Source of the DNA: Chitinophaga pinensis | Lineage (GTDB): Bacteria > Bacteroidota > Bacteroidia > UBA4408 | DNA length: 64,000 nucleotides | Reading direction: 5' to 3' | NCBI GenBank assembly: GCA_945872355.1 | Contig: CAMBZU010000006.1 | Location: forward strand, 1 to 64,000 | Made by a program: the position numbers and the translations under genes | Shown here: piece after piece, positions 44,217-54,345 of the stretch | Position numbering within the stretch: position 1 is the first letter of the stretch | Layout of the letters: the number at the start of each line of letters is the position of its first letter | Notes under the pieces: model-generated | Told to the model about the DNA's origin: nothing | Database searches by the model: none | What the model saw: the letters and a program-made list of their open reading frames with translations, nothing else

Positions 44217-45851
44217 TTAATGCACGATAAACTTTTGATTTATGCTATTTCCATCAGTAAAATCAAGGTGCAATAAATATAATCCATTATTTAAATTATT
44301 GAATTCCATTGGAGATTGGTAATTATTTGCTTCAAAAATGAGTTCCCCTTTAATGCTATAAATAGCTATTTTATTCACTTTTTTACCTTGTAAAACTGTG
44401 CTTAATTTAAGTTGGAAATTTCCATTATTTGGATTGGGAAAAATGAATGCTTCGGCTTGTATAACATAATCATTGCTTAGTGAAGAAATTACGGGAACTG
44501 TGCATTGAATAAATCCGTTATTTACAATTTTAGTTGAATCCAACACACCATTGTTATAATACTTGAAAGTATATTGCCCATTGTTTGTCCAGTTATACAC
44601 AACAGAATCTATAAAACCACTGCGCGTGTAAGTGAGGTTGTATCCGTTATTGCTGCTATTGGAGGTGCATGATGTTATAACAGCTCCATTTAAAGGTGTT
44701 AGTGCTTGTCTTACGGGATGCGCTGCAGCCTGCGGAATGAGCTGATGACTAGCATCCTCGGTAACATTGCCAACCATTTTTGCAATCATATAAGGAGCCG
44801 ATTGTGTGCCATGATAATGATAAACACCATTGAATGAATGTCCGTGATTTGCATCTAATGTTAACATTGCATTACCATCAGGTTCAACATTTCCATAAAC
44901 AGCAAATCCATCTAAACCATATGCAATGGGTTTATTAGCTGCAGTGTAACTATATAAATGCAATGGTGCAGTGTGATAATGATAATCATCAGCCCTACCA
45001 CAATGGCCCCCGAAATTATCTAATTGACCATCAACATATGAATCTACACCTGTATTGGTATGTACATTAAAGATAGGCACACCATTAACTGCAATAGCAA
45101 TTGCGCCTCTGGTAAAATGAATAGTATCAACAGGAATTGGAGTAGCTGCTATAGTTGGATTAAGCGGTATTGGCCAAGCATTTGCACCAATATAACATTG
45201 TGGAATTGGAACCTGTTGCTGCCAACCATGATTAGAAATCCCCACCATCATTTCATGTGTAGCCGGAATTCCTTTTGATTCAACATAAAAATAATTGGAA
45301 TCCCAAAAAGTATTAATGACAGGTTTAAAAGGTGAAAAGGCAGAATCGATAGCAAGCGGATCGCTCATACTGCGAAGTGATTTTACTACTTTTATAGAGA
45401 AACTCAGCAATGCGGTACTCATTGAAACCAATAAAACAGGAATAATAAATTTTCTTTTAGCTTTATCAGTATAAATAAATGTGAAAAAACTTAAAGCTAA
45501 GATAAACACAAATACAATGCCTATTTTTTGATTGAACAAAGGCTCAGAAACATTACTATTATTGGCATTTGAGACCAGTTGTTCATTTAACTTGGCAATG
45601 TTTGCATATTTTTTAATCGCAAATTGCTGATCGGTTTTAGTTAGCAAGCTCATTGGAAATGCCCATACTTTTTGATTGGCATCTTCAATATAAACCAAGT
45701 TATTTTTTAACATGGTAAAGGAGCCCTCAATTACTTGCTTTTGGTTTTTTAAATGCCACTGATGTAGGGCAACTTTTTCATAATTACTGTTATGCGCAAA
45801 AATAACAATGTTGGCTATGCATAGCGCAATAAGTAAGATAATTTTCTTCAT
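44217..45851 (-). CDS. YHYH protein with N-terminal SHD1-like domain, membrane helices and T9SS sorting domain
   Basis: This 544-residue protein starts with a signal peptide (MKKIILLIALCIANIVIFA). Residues about 26-90 resemble an SHD1-like domain (HQWHLKNQKQVIEG, then KVWAFPMSLLTKTDQQFAIKK). Two hydrophobic helices follow (about 112-127 and 136-153). The core is a YHYH domain with ADDYHYHTAPLHL (about 289-301), a second YHYHG at about 342, and YGLDGFAVYGNVEPDG. The final 80 residues are a T9SS type A domain (FIFPNPNNGNF, GLYLLHLDFTDG, ending NQKFIVH). The histidine-rich YHYH motifs suggest metal binding. The membrane helices in a T9SS-sorted protein are odd. It lies 10 bases upstream of the next gene, in the HupE operon. 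Confidence 0.87.
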   Translation of the reverse strand: MKKIILLIALCIANIVIFAHNSNYEKVALHQWHLKNQKQVIEGSFTMLKNNLVYIEDANQKVWAFPMSLLTKTDQQFAIKKYANIAKLNEQLVSNANNSNVSEPLFNQKIGIVFVFILALSFFTFIYTDKAKRKFIIPVLLVSMSTALLSFSIKVVKSLRSMSDPLAIDSAFSPFKPVINTFWDSNYFYVESKGIPATHEMMVGISNHGWQQQVPIPQCYIGANAWPIPLNPTIAATPIPVDTIHFTRGAIAIAVNGVPIFNVHTNTGVDSYVDGQLDNFGGHCGRADDYHYHTAPLHLYSYTAANKPIAYGLDGFAVYGNVEPDGNAMLTLDANHGHSFNGVYHYHGTQSAPYMIAKMVGNVTEDASHQLIPQAAAHPVRQALTPLNGAVITSCTSNSSNNGYNLTYTRSGFIDSVVYNWTNNGQYTFKYYNNGVLDSTKIVNNGFIQCTVPVISSLSNDYVIQAEAFIFPNPNNGNFQLKLSTVLQGKKVNKIAIYSIKGELIFEANNYQSPMEFNNLNNGLYLLHLDFTDGNSINQKFIVH

Positions 45852-45876
45852 TTCCTTGTGCTTTAATTTGATGTTT

Positions 45877-46128
45877 TTAAATGGATAATTTTATTAGATT
45901 TTGAAATTCCGGCAATGTATTTATAGTTTGCAGTTGAGGATTTGAAAAAGTATCAATAACTAATTCAATTTCAAATACAGCGATATGAATATCATTTTTT
46001 ACACTCACACTTGTTGATCCAACACCTCTACTTGCTGATTCAAAAGGTTCAATCAAACTCCAGCTTTCAAAACCATCATTGGGCATACTTTGGGAATTTA
46101 CTTGACGCATTAGCTGTGATGAAAGCAT
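45877..46128 (-). CDS. Short leading frame of the YHYH operon, possibly a truncated secreted protein
   Basis: This 83-residue frame lies 25 bases upstream of the YHYH gene. Its sequence includes SMPNDGFESWSLIEPFE (about 14-30), which resembles the opening of many secreted Bacteroidota proteins ('PNGGFENW'). In frame upstream of the ATG, the sequence KITKNFLTSLMLSSQ would look like part of a signal peptide but has no start codon. It may be a real short gene, or the remnant of a longer secreted protein. Confidence is low and there is no recognised domain. Confidence 0.35.
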   Translation of the reverse strand: MLSSQLMRQVNSQSMPNDGFESWSLIEPFESASRGVGSTSVSVKNDIHIAVFEIELVIDTFSNPQLQTINTLPEFQNLIKLSI

Positions 46129-46180
46129 TAAAGAAGTAAGGAAATTTTTTGTTATTTTTAATTTGTTGTTTTGTATTACA

Positions 46181-46188
46181 CAAATATA
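46181..46188 (-). promoter_or_regulatory. Candidate -7 motif of the YHYH operon
   Basis: TATATTTG on the minus strand matches TAnnTTTG and lies about 55 bases before the first ATG (46128). No -33 element at the usual distance is visible. Confidence 0.4.
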
Positions 46189-46394
46189 AGGAGACTAAAA
46201 CTGTAAATATAATTTAGCGACAAAGTGCTTTAAAATAGAGGTAAAATGAATTTAAACAAAAGTACATTCAAATAAATTACTGCTGATTAGTGACTTTCAA
46301 AAATTTAAAAAAATTACCCATTTTTCACCACTTTTTTTAGCTGCTTTGCCAATATTTTAGATATTTGCACTCCCATTAAAAAACTGCCATTAAT

Positions 46395-46988
46395 ATGCTT
46401 AATCACATAGAAGGAAAATTAATTGAAAAATCACCTGCCCACGTTGTAATCGACTGCAATGGAATGGGATATACTTTAAATATTTCTTTAAACACTTACT
46501 CTAAATTACAAAAAGTTGACGAAAAAGTAAAATTACTTACCCATGTTTCGGTCAATCAAAACGATTTTACGCAAACAGGCTTTGGTTTTTTTGAAGAAAG
46601 TGAACGTGTACTTTTTCGTCAATTAATTTCTGTTTCTGGCGTTGGTTCAGCCGCTGCACGCATGTTTTTATCGAGCTACAACCCTTTGGAATTAACACAA
46701 CATATTATCAATGGAAATGTGGGCGCACTCAAAAATGTTAAAGGGATAGGCGAAAAAACAGCGCAACGCATCATTGTTGATCTAAAAGCAAAGGTTGGAA
46801 AAAATGAGGCCTTGCCTGATTTTAGCTTCAATCCACACAATAAAATGAGAGAGGAAGCGTTAAGTGCTCTTGTAATGTTAGGATTTGTAAAAAATACAGC
46901 CGAAAAAGCGGTTGACAAAGCCATTGCCCAATTAGATAATAATGCGGCTGTGGAAGACATTATTAAAGTTGCTTTAAAATCGCTGTAG
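46395..46988 (+). CDS. ruvA: Holliday junction DNA helicase subunit RuvA
   Basis: This 197-residue protein binds Holliday junctions and loads the RuvB motor for branch migration. Domain I is MLNHIEGKLIEKSPAHVVIDCNGMGYTLNI (OB-fold, read in two pieces), domain II holds the two helix-hairpin-helix motifs (ISVSGVGSAAARMFL and VKGIGEKTAQRIIVDL), and domain III is the C-terminal helical part (REEALSALVMLGFVKNTAEKAV) that contacts RuvB. The length is normal. sprA starts 10 bases downstream, the usual ruvA-sprA order in Bacteroidota, so the two are probably co-transcribed. Confidence 0.97.
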   Translation: MLNHIEGKLIEKSPAHVVIDCNGMGYTLNISLNTYSKLQKVDEKVKLLTHVSVNQNDFTQTGFGFFEESERVLFRQLISVSGVGSAAARMFLSSYNPLELTQHIINGNVGALKNVKGIGEKTAQRIIVDLKAKVGKNEALPDFSFNPHNKMREEALSALVMLGFVKNTAEKAVDKAIAQLDNNAAVEDIIKVALKSL

Positions 46989-46998
46989 TATTAGTTTA

Positions 46999-49900
46999 GT
47001 GAGACCTTTAAAAAGTATAAATATAATATTGTTTTGTATAGTTGTACCAATGCTAGCCATAGTTTTTGGTGCTGCAACTGTTATAAAACCAATACACCGC
47101 TTTGCAAAGGCTCCAATACCGCCAGCAGATACTACCAAAAAAGAAAAACCAAGATTTCCTGGCACCGACAATAATTACGACCCTACTGATATTGACCCCA
47201 ATCAAACCTTACAATTAAAAGATCCTATTAATTTAAAAACTGATATTGAATACGATTTCCAAACTGGAAATTATGAATTTGATCAGAAGATGGGTGCTGT
47301 GAATTACAGAAATCCATCTTACATGACTTTCAAGGAATACATGGATTATGACATGGAAAAGCAGATTGACAATTACTGGAAACAACGTCATGAAGCCGAG
47401 AAAGTGAATGCCAGCAAGGGTTTGATTCCGAAAATCATGATTAACAACGAAACATTCGACCGTATTTTTGGTGGCAATACCGTTGATATCAGACCTCAAG
47501 GGGCAGCAGAGTTAATATTTGGTGTTAATACTTCGAGAACCCAAAACCCGGCCATAGCTGAAAATCAAAGAAAAATAAGCACTTTCGATTTCAATCAAAA
47601 AATACAAATTAACCTTTTAGGTAAAATTGGCGATAAGTTAAAAGTGACCACCAACTACAACACCGAAGCTGCTTTCGATTTCGAAAATCAAATGAAATTG
47701 GAATATACTGGCTATGAAGATGAAATTCTACAAAAAATTGAAGCAGGTAATGTTAACTTGCCATTAACAGGCTCGCTCATTACTGGTAGCCAAAGTTTAT
47801 TTGGCTTAAAGGCACAAATGAAATTTGGCAAAACAAATGTAACTACAGTATTTTCAGAACAAAGAGGAAAAAAGCAGGAAGTAAATGTGCAAGGAGGTGC
47901 GCAAATCCAAAGGTTTGAAGTAAATGGTGATAATTACGAAGCCAACCGTCATTATTTCTTATCACAATATTTTAGAGAAAGCTATGATACTGCTATGGCT
48001 AATTTGCCATTAATAGCTTCAAATATTAACATCACCAAAATAGAAGTATGGGTAACAAATTTAAGTGGAGCAGTTGATAATACCAGAAACATAATTGCAT
48101 ATACCGATTTAGGGGAATCAAGAAGAACAAGTGATCCAAGTAATCCGGCCAACCAAAATAAAACTTGGTATGCCGATCAATTTATTGACCCTCCAGTTGG
48201 CGCAAATTCAGGCCCATATCCATCTAATCAAGGCTCAAACAATTTATACACAAAGCTAACCACACCTGGTGGTTTCGATAGTATAAGAAGTATTTTTCAA
48301 GCATCAAGCATTTTATCAGTCTACAATTCAGGTGCTGACCCCGCTTTTTCTCCAGTTAGAGATTATGAAATTCTTGAAAATTCAAAACGACTGTTACCTA
48401 CCGAATACACCTTTAACCCGCGTTTGGGCTTCATATCACTTAACCAATCATTAAACAACGGTGAGGTTTTAGCAGTAGCCTATCAATACTCCGTTGGAAG
48501 TGCTACCTATCAAGTTGGAGAGTTTTCAGTTGATGGAATTGCAGCGCCTAGAGCTTTGTTCGTTAAATTATTAAAACCATCAAATGTGCGCGTGAAACTG
48601 CCAATTTGGGATTTAATGATGAAAAATGTATACTCTATTGGTGGTTATAATATTGATGTAAAAGATTTCAAACTTGAATTGTATCATGCCAATCTGCAAA
48701 GAGGTGTTGATTTGAATTACATTCCTGAAGGCGCTGTAAACAAAAAAATATTGATTCAGGTATTAGGGATGGATAAAATCAATAATCAATCAGAAAGAAT
48801 TCCCGATGGTTATTTCGATTTTATTGACGGTTTAACCATTAACAAATCCAATGGCAGGGTTTATTTCCCTGTGATTGAACCTTTTGGAAGTTATCTAAGA
48901 GCTCAATTTGCTGCTAATGAGCAATCCATTGCCAACAAATATGTTTTTCAAGAACTTTATGACTCTACAAAAACAGCAGCCCAGCAAATTCCTTCTAAAA
49001 ATCGTTTTAAAATTAAAGGTCAATACTCTTCTGCTTCGGGCTCCGACATTTCTTTAAACGCAACCAATATTCCACAAGGCTCGGTTACAGTTACAGCAGG
49101 CGGCGCTGTGTTGCAAGAAAATATTGATTACACCATTGATTATTCATTGGGCAGGTGTAAAATAATTAATGAAGGTGTGCTGGCATCTAATCAACCAATT
49201 AAAGTGCAACTTGAAAGCCAAAGTTTATTTAACATTCAAAGAAGAAGGATGTTGGGAATGCACTTTGACCATAAGGTAAATAAAGATTTTACACTAGGTG
49301 GAACTATCATTAATTTAAGTGAACGACCATTAACCCAAAAGGTAAACATGGGCGATGAGCCAATTAATAACACGATTTGGGGACTAGATGCCAACTATAA
49401 AACAGAAGTTCCTTTTCTTACACGTTTAGTTGATAAAATTCCATTTATCGATACAAAAGAAAAATCAACAGTTACACTGCAAGGTGAATTTGCACATTTA
49501 ATTCCCGGACATAATAAAGCTGTTACAAAAGAAGGCAATTCTTATATTGATGATTTTGAAGGTAGTCAAGCATTGATTGATATTAAAGCAGTGCAAAATT
49601 GGAGTTTGGCAAGTATTCCACAAGGCCAACCCGATCTTTTTCCTGAAGCATCACTAAGCAACGATTTAAGAATTGGAATGAACCGTGCTAAATTCTCGTG
49701 GTATGTGATTGACCCATTATTTTTTAGAAGTAACAGTTTAACGCCCGACCATATTAAAAATGATTTAGTATCGCAAAGCAATCACTTTACTCGAGAAATT
49801 CTTGAAACTGAAATTTTTCCAAACAGAACACCTCAAAATTCGCAAATAACCAATTTACCAGTATTAGACCTTGCATTTTATCCCAATGAAAGAGGACCTT

Positions 49901-52900
49901 ATAATTATGATGTAAACCCTACTGCTTTTTCGGCAGGACTAAAAATAGATGGCGGCCTTGAAGCACCAAGTACAAGATGGGGCGGCATGATGCGCAAGAT
50001 TGATAATACCGATTTTGAAACTACAAATATTGAGTATATTCAGTTTTGGTTAATGGATCCCTTTAATGAAGATAACACAACGCCAAATACAACTGGTGCT
50101 TTATATATTAATTTAGGAGATGTAAGTGAAGATATTCTTAAAGACTCAAGAAAATCTTTTGAAAATGGTTTGCCAATTGGCGCAACCATTCCGGACCCTA
50201 ATTTATATGACAGTACAAAATTTGGCATTGTGCCAGTGGTGCAGCAAGTGGTGAATGCATTTGATAACAATCCCGAATCAAGAAAATTCCAAGATGTTGG
50301 TTTAGATGGGCTAGGTAACGATAATGAAAGAACATTTTATGACACTACCTATGTTTCTAAAGTTGTAAATAAATTTTCTGCCGCCAACTCGCAAGCGCCC
50401 GCAATTTTAAAAGCACAAAGTGACCCTTCTGCCGATGACTTTAAATATTTTAGAAGTAGTGCTTTTGATGCCGAGGAAGTGCCTGTTTTAGAGCGTTACA
50501 AAAACTTTAGAGGTTTAGAGGGCAACTCTTCCGTCGACCAGCCCGATGGCTATCCAATTACCTCAACTACATTGCCAAATGTGGAAGACATAAACCGTGA
50601 TAATAATCTTACCTACAACGAAGCATACTATCAATACAAAGTAAAAATTGACCCTAACAGTATGCAGGTTGGTCAAAATTATATTACTGATGTGTTGAAT
50701 GCAACAGTGCAAACAAAAAATGGTCCGCGTTCAATAAAGTGGTACCAATTTAAAGTGCCATTAAGAAGCCCCGAAAAGGTTGTTGGTGGTATTGCAGATT
50801 TTAGATCTATCCGATTCATGCGTATTTATTTAAAAGGTTTCGACCAACCTGTTGTTTGTCGATTTGGCCGTTTAGATTTAATTAGAGGCGATTGGAGAAA
50901 ATATATTTATGATTTAAGATATCCTGGAGAATATATTCAACAAGACAATCAAAGTCAAACAGAATTTGAGGTTGCAGCTGTAAATATTGAAGAAAATGGC
51001 AACAGGGTGCCTATTAATTATGTTGTACCTCCCGGAATTAAAAGGGTAATTGATCAGAGTACAACAAACTTACGTCAATTGAATGAACAATCTTTAGTGC
51101 TAAAAGTTTGTAATTTGCAGGATGGTTATAGCAAAGCTGCCTACAAAAATTTATCTATCGATGTGAGAAGATACAAGCGTTTAAAAATGTTTGTACATTT
51201 AGAAGCAAGAGGCGATGAGGCTGCATTAAAAAAAGAAGATTTACGTTTCTTTATGCGTATTGGTACCGACTTTGACCAAAATTATTATGAATACGAAATG
51301 CCTGTTACACCAACTGCTTGGGGAAATAACGACCCAAATGCAATTTGGCCTACAGATAATGATTTAGAAATTGTTTTTAAAAATCTAACCAATGCAAAAT
51401 TAGATAGAAATGTAAAGAACAAAGATGTTACAGTGCCCTACCGAATTAAAGATACTGAAAGCACTTATCCTGATAGATATATAACAGTAGTTGGAAACCC
51501 GAATTTAGCAGCTGTTAAAACCATTATGGTAGGTATAAAAAATCCCAAGAAAAGCACCCCTTCCGATGCCGATGATGGTGCGCCTAAATGTGCTGAAATG
51601 TGGGTTAATGAATTGCGATTAACTGATTTTGATGAGAAAGGTGGTTTTGCAGCAACAGCTCGAATTCAAGCTAAATTAGCTGATTTTGCAGATGTTAGTG
51701 CCTCTGGAAATTGGCGCACACAAGGGTTTGGTGGTGTAGAACAAAAAATTATGGAGCGCAGCACAGACAATATGCTTTCCTATGAGGTATCCTCTACAGT
51801 TAAACTTCAAAAATTCTTTCCAGAAGCCTATAATATTTCACTTCCAATGTATGTAGGCTTATCTGAAACTTTTATTAATCCGCAATGGAACCCATTGGAC
51901 CCAGATGTAACAATGAAGGATTACAAAGAGGTTTATCAAGTTTTTCCAGAACAAAAAGATTCAATTGTAAATATAACACGCGATTATACCAAGCGAAGAA
52001 GCATCAATTTTACCAATGTTAAAAAGAACAAAGGCAAAGGCAAGAGCAAAACCCATATTTATGATGTTGAAAATTTCTCCTTAAATTATGCCTACAGCGA
52101 AATTTACAGAACTAGTTTTTTAATTGAAGCTGATAGCACAATTAATTACAGAGGAGGCGTTGCATATAACTTTAACAACAATCCAAAAAACTTTAAACCT
52201 TTATCTAAAATTGGTTTTTTAAAAAATGATGCCTTTAAAATAATAAGTGATTTTAATTTTAATTTAATGCCTTCTCGTATTGGTGTACGCACCGATTTTG
52301 ATAGAATGTACAATGTAAATAAACCAAGAAATACAACACCAAATTCAGATATAATAATTTTACGCAACTATAATAAATCATTTACCAATACACGTAATTA
52401 TGATTTTAAATACGATTTAAGCAAGGCCATTGCTTTTGACTTTACAGCCACTACTAATGCACGTATTGATGAAGTAGCCGGCAAAAGATGGAAAGACTTT
52501 AATGGCCCTAATGATGCAGATACGGTAAAAATTATTCGCGATTCTTTAAATAGCAATCTTAAAAACTTTGGCAGGATGACCAATTATCATCAAACCTCAA
52601 ATATTAATTGGAATGTGCCTATCAATAAATTACCATTTTTAAATTGGATAACAGCAACTGCAAAGTATGCTGGAAATTATGATTGGATAGCTGCAACCCC
52701 TGCTCCTGCAAGCTTTAATTTAGGAAATACAATTTCTAACTCCAATAACAAGCAAATTAATGGTAATATAAATATGGTATCATTGTATAACCGTGTGCCC
52801 TATTTTAAAAAGGTAATTAGTGGTAAAAAAACACCCCCTAAAGCAGCAGCAAAAAAGGAAGATAAGAATAAACCAAAAACAGAAAAAGAGGAAGAAAAAG

Positions 52901-54345
52901 CACTAAAAGAAGCGCAGGATACCACTAAAAAAGACAATAAATTTGTTGAAGCTTTGGCAAGAATTGCAATGACTTTGCGCACAGGTTCTGTTTCTTATAC
53001 CGAAACACAAGGAAGTTCATTACCCGGATTTTTACCAACTGCAAGATACCTTGGCATGGCCGATAACACTGACGGCTATAAAAATGCACCCGGCACAGGC
53101 TATGTTTTTGGGCAACAAGATCCCGCATTTTTGGCAAATGCCAGGGCTAACGGTTGGATTACACAAAACCAAAATTTAAACACAAGCTTTAGTAATTCCG
53201 AAAGTAAAAATTTTACAGCAAGAGTTAATCTTGAACCTGCAAAGGATTTTAAAGTAGAATTAAATGCCACCAAATCATCTTCGTTAAATAAATCAGGAAT
53301 ATATCGCTACAACCCCAGTGATAGCCAAGCCGATGAATATGGTTTTATCACGCAAAGCCCTATGGAAACAGGAAACTACAGCGTTTCTATCATCACATGG
53401 AAAACAGCCTTTAAAAAGATTGATAAACAAACTTATGCTTCTGAAACATTTGATGCCTTAAGAGAAAACCGTAAGGGTGTATCTGAATTATTAGGTACCC
53501 AAACTGGCAATTTCTCTGAAGGTAAAGATAGTGGCGGTTTTTATAATGGCTATGGACCAACGTCGCAAGAAGTACTTATTCCTGCATTTATTGCAGCCTA
53601 TACGGGTAAAAGCATTCAAGAAACTGGAACCAATGTTTTTCCAACTATTCCATTACCAAATTGGAGAATTACTTATGATGGATTAACCAAAATAGAGAAA
53701 ATAAAAAAACATTTTAAATCATTTACTTTGAGTCATGCTTATCGCTCAACTTATAATGTGGGATCATTTACAACCAATCAATTTTACAAAGATTCATTGG
53801 GCGATGGCTTTACAGGAAGGCGCGATTTAAACGATAATTTTAGACCACAAAAAGAAATTCAAGTAGTTACTATTTCAGAGCAATTTGCGCCATTTTTACT
53901 CATCGATATGACTTGGGCAAGTAGCTTAATCACAAAAATAGAACTAAAGCGTGAACGCAACTTGTCGATGAGTTTAACCAATGCGCAGCTCACAGAAATG
54001 CGCACGAACGAGATTGTTACAGGTGTTGGTTATAGATTTAAAGATGTGGTTCCTCCGTTTGCAAAAAGATTCAAGTTTAAGGTAAAAAGCGATTTAAATT
54101 TAAGAGCGGATGTTTCCTTCAGAAGAAATCAAACATTAATTAGAAAAGTAGTGGAAAACCTTACCCAACCAACTGCAGGGCAAAATGTAATTTCTATAAA
54201 AGTTTCAGCAGATTACATCGTTAACGAAAAACTAAACATAAGAATTTTCTACGATAGAATTATTACAACACCGCTTGTAAGCACCACATTCCCTACTTCA
54301 AATACCAACAGCGGTATAAGTTTAAGATTTACTATTGCGCAGTAA
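46999..54345 (+). CDS. sprA: T9SS translocon outer-membrane protein SprA (Sov)
   Basis: This 2448-residue protein is the giant beta-barrel SprA, the channel through which T9SS cargo crosses the outer membrane; it is also needed for gliding in many species. It starts with GTG at 46999 and has an N-terminal hydrophobic signal (INIILFCIVVPMLAIVFGAA). Large repeated SprA_N-type regions follow, with recognisable stretches such as NYNTEAAFDFENQMKLEY and EFAHLIPGHNKAVTKEGNSYIDDFEGSQ (read in parts). A Lys/Glu-rich linker (KTPPKAAAKKEDKNKPKTEKEEEK, about 1945-1970) interrupts the barrel. The C-terminus ends in aromatic beta strands (GISLRFTIAQ). Size matches known homologues. The last 14 bases overlap the convergent GT-C-like gene. 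It follows ruvA by 10 bases. Confidence 0.97.
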   Translation: MRPLKSINIILFCIVVPMLAIVFGAATVIKPIHRFAKAPIPPADTTKKEKPRFPGTDNNYDPTDIDPNQTLQLKDPINLKTDIEYDFQTGNYEFDQKMGAVNYRNPSYMTFKEYMDYDMEKQIDNYWKQRHEAEKVNASKGLIPKIMINNETFDRIFGGNTVDIRPQGAAELIFGVNTSRTQNPAIAENQRKISTFDFNQKIQINLLGKIGDKLKVTTNYNTEAAFDFENQMKLEYTGYEDEILQKIEAGNVNLPLTGSLITGSQSLFGLKAQMKFGKTNVTTVFSEQRGKKQEVNVQGGAQIQRFEVNGDNYEANRHYFLSQYFRESYDTAMANLPLIASNINITKIEVWVTNLSGAVDNTRNIIAYTDLGESRRTSDPSNPANQNKTWYADQFIDPPVGANSGPYPSNQGSNNLYTKLTTPGGFDSIRSIFQASSILSVYNSGADPAFSPVRDYEILENSKRLLPTEYTFNPRLGFISLNQSLNNGEVLAVAYQYSVGSATYQVGEFSVDGIAAPRALFVKLLKPSNVRVKLPIWDLMMKNVYSIGGYNIDVKDFKLELYHANLQRGVDLNYIPEGAVNKKILIQVLGMDKINNQSERIPDGYFDFIDGLTINKSNGRVYFPVIEPFGSYLRAQFAANEQSIANKYVFQELYDSTKTAAQQIPSKNRFKIKGQYSSASGSDISLNATNIPQGSVTVTAGGAVLQENIDYTIDYSLGRCKIINEGVLASNQPIKVQLESQSLFNIQRRRMLGMHFDHKVNKDFTLGGTIINLSERPLTQKVNMGDEPINNTIWGLDANYKTEVPFLTRLVDKIPFIDTKEKSTVTLQGEFAHLIPGHNKAVTKEGNSYIDDFEGSQALIDIKAVQNWSLASIPQGQPDLFPEASLSNDLRIGMNRAKFSWYVIDPLFFRSNSLTPDHIKNDLVSQSNHFTREILETEIFPNRTPQNSQITNLPVLDLAFYPNERGPYNYDVNPTAFSAGLKIDGGLEAPSTRWGGMMRKIDNTDFETTNIEYIQFWLMDPFNEDNTTPNTTGALYINLGDVSEDILKDSRKSFENGLPIGATIPDPNLYDSTKFGIVPVVQQVVNAFDNNPESRKFQDVGLDGLGNDNERTFYDTTYVSKVVNKFSAANSQAPAILKAQSDPSADDFKYFRSSAFDAEEVPVLERYKNFRGLEGNSSVDQPDGYPITSTTLPNVEDINRDNNLTYNEAYYQYKVKIDPNSMQVGQNYITDVLNATVQTKNGPRSIKWYQFKVPLRSPEKVVGGIADFRSIRFMRIYLKGFDQPVVCRFGRLDLIRGDWRKYIYDLRYPGEYIQQDNQSQTEFEVAAVNIEENGNRVPINYVVPPGIKRVIDQSTTNLRQLNEQSLVLKVCNLQDGYSKAAYKNLSIDVRRYKRLKMFVHLEARGDEAALKKEDLRFFMRIGTDFDQNYYEYEMPVTPTAWGNNDPNAIWPTDNDLEIVFKNLTNAKLDRNVKNKDVTVPYRIKDTESTYPDRYITVVGNPNLAAVKTIMVGIKNPKKSTPSDADDGAPKCAEMWVNELRLTDFDEKGGFAATARIQAKLADFADVSASGNWRTQGFGGVEQKIMERSTDNMLSYEVSSTVKLQKFFPEAYNISLPMYVGLSETFINPQWNPLDPDVTMKDYKEVYQVFPEQKDSIVNITRDYTKRRSINFTNVKKNKGKGKSKTHIYDVENFSLNYAYSEIYRTSFLIEADSTINYRGGVAYNFNNNPKNFKPLSKIGFLKNDAFKIISDFNFNLMPSRIGVRTDFDRMYNVNKPRNTTPNSDIIILRNYNKSFTNTRNYDFKYDLSKAIAFDFTATTNARIDEVAGKRWKDFNGPNDADTVKIIRDSLNSNLKNFGRMTNYHQTSNINWNVPINKLPFLNWITATAKYAGNYDWIAATPAPASFNLGNTISNSNNKQINGNINMVSLYNRVPYFKKVISGKKTPPKAAAKKEDKNKPKTEKEEEKALKEAQDTTKKDNKFVEALARIAMTLRTGSVSYTETQGSSLPGFLPTARYLGMADNTDGYKNAPGTGYVFGQQDPAFLANARANGWITQNQNLNTSFSNSESKNFTARVNLEPAKDFKVELNATKSSSLNKSGIYRYNPSDSQADEYGFITQSPMETGNYSVSIITWKTAFKKIDKQTYASETFDALRENRKGVSELLGTQTGNFSEGKDSGGFYNGYGPTSQEVLIPAFIAAYTGKSIQETGTNVFPTIPLPNWRITYDGLTKIEKIKKHFKSFTLSHAYRSTYNVGSFTTNQFYKDSLGDGFTGRRDLNDNFRPQKEIQVVTISEQFAPFLLIDMTWASSLITKIELKRERNLSMSLTNAQLTEMRTNEIVTGVGYRFKDVVPPFAKRFKFKVKSDLNLRADVSFRRNQTLIRKVVENLTQPTAGQNVISIKVSADYIVNEKLNIRIFYDRIITTPLVSTTFPTSNTNSGISLRFTIAQ

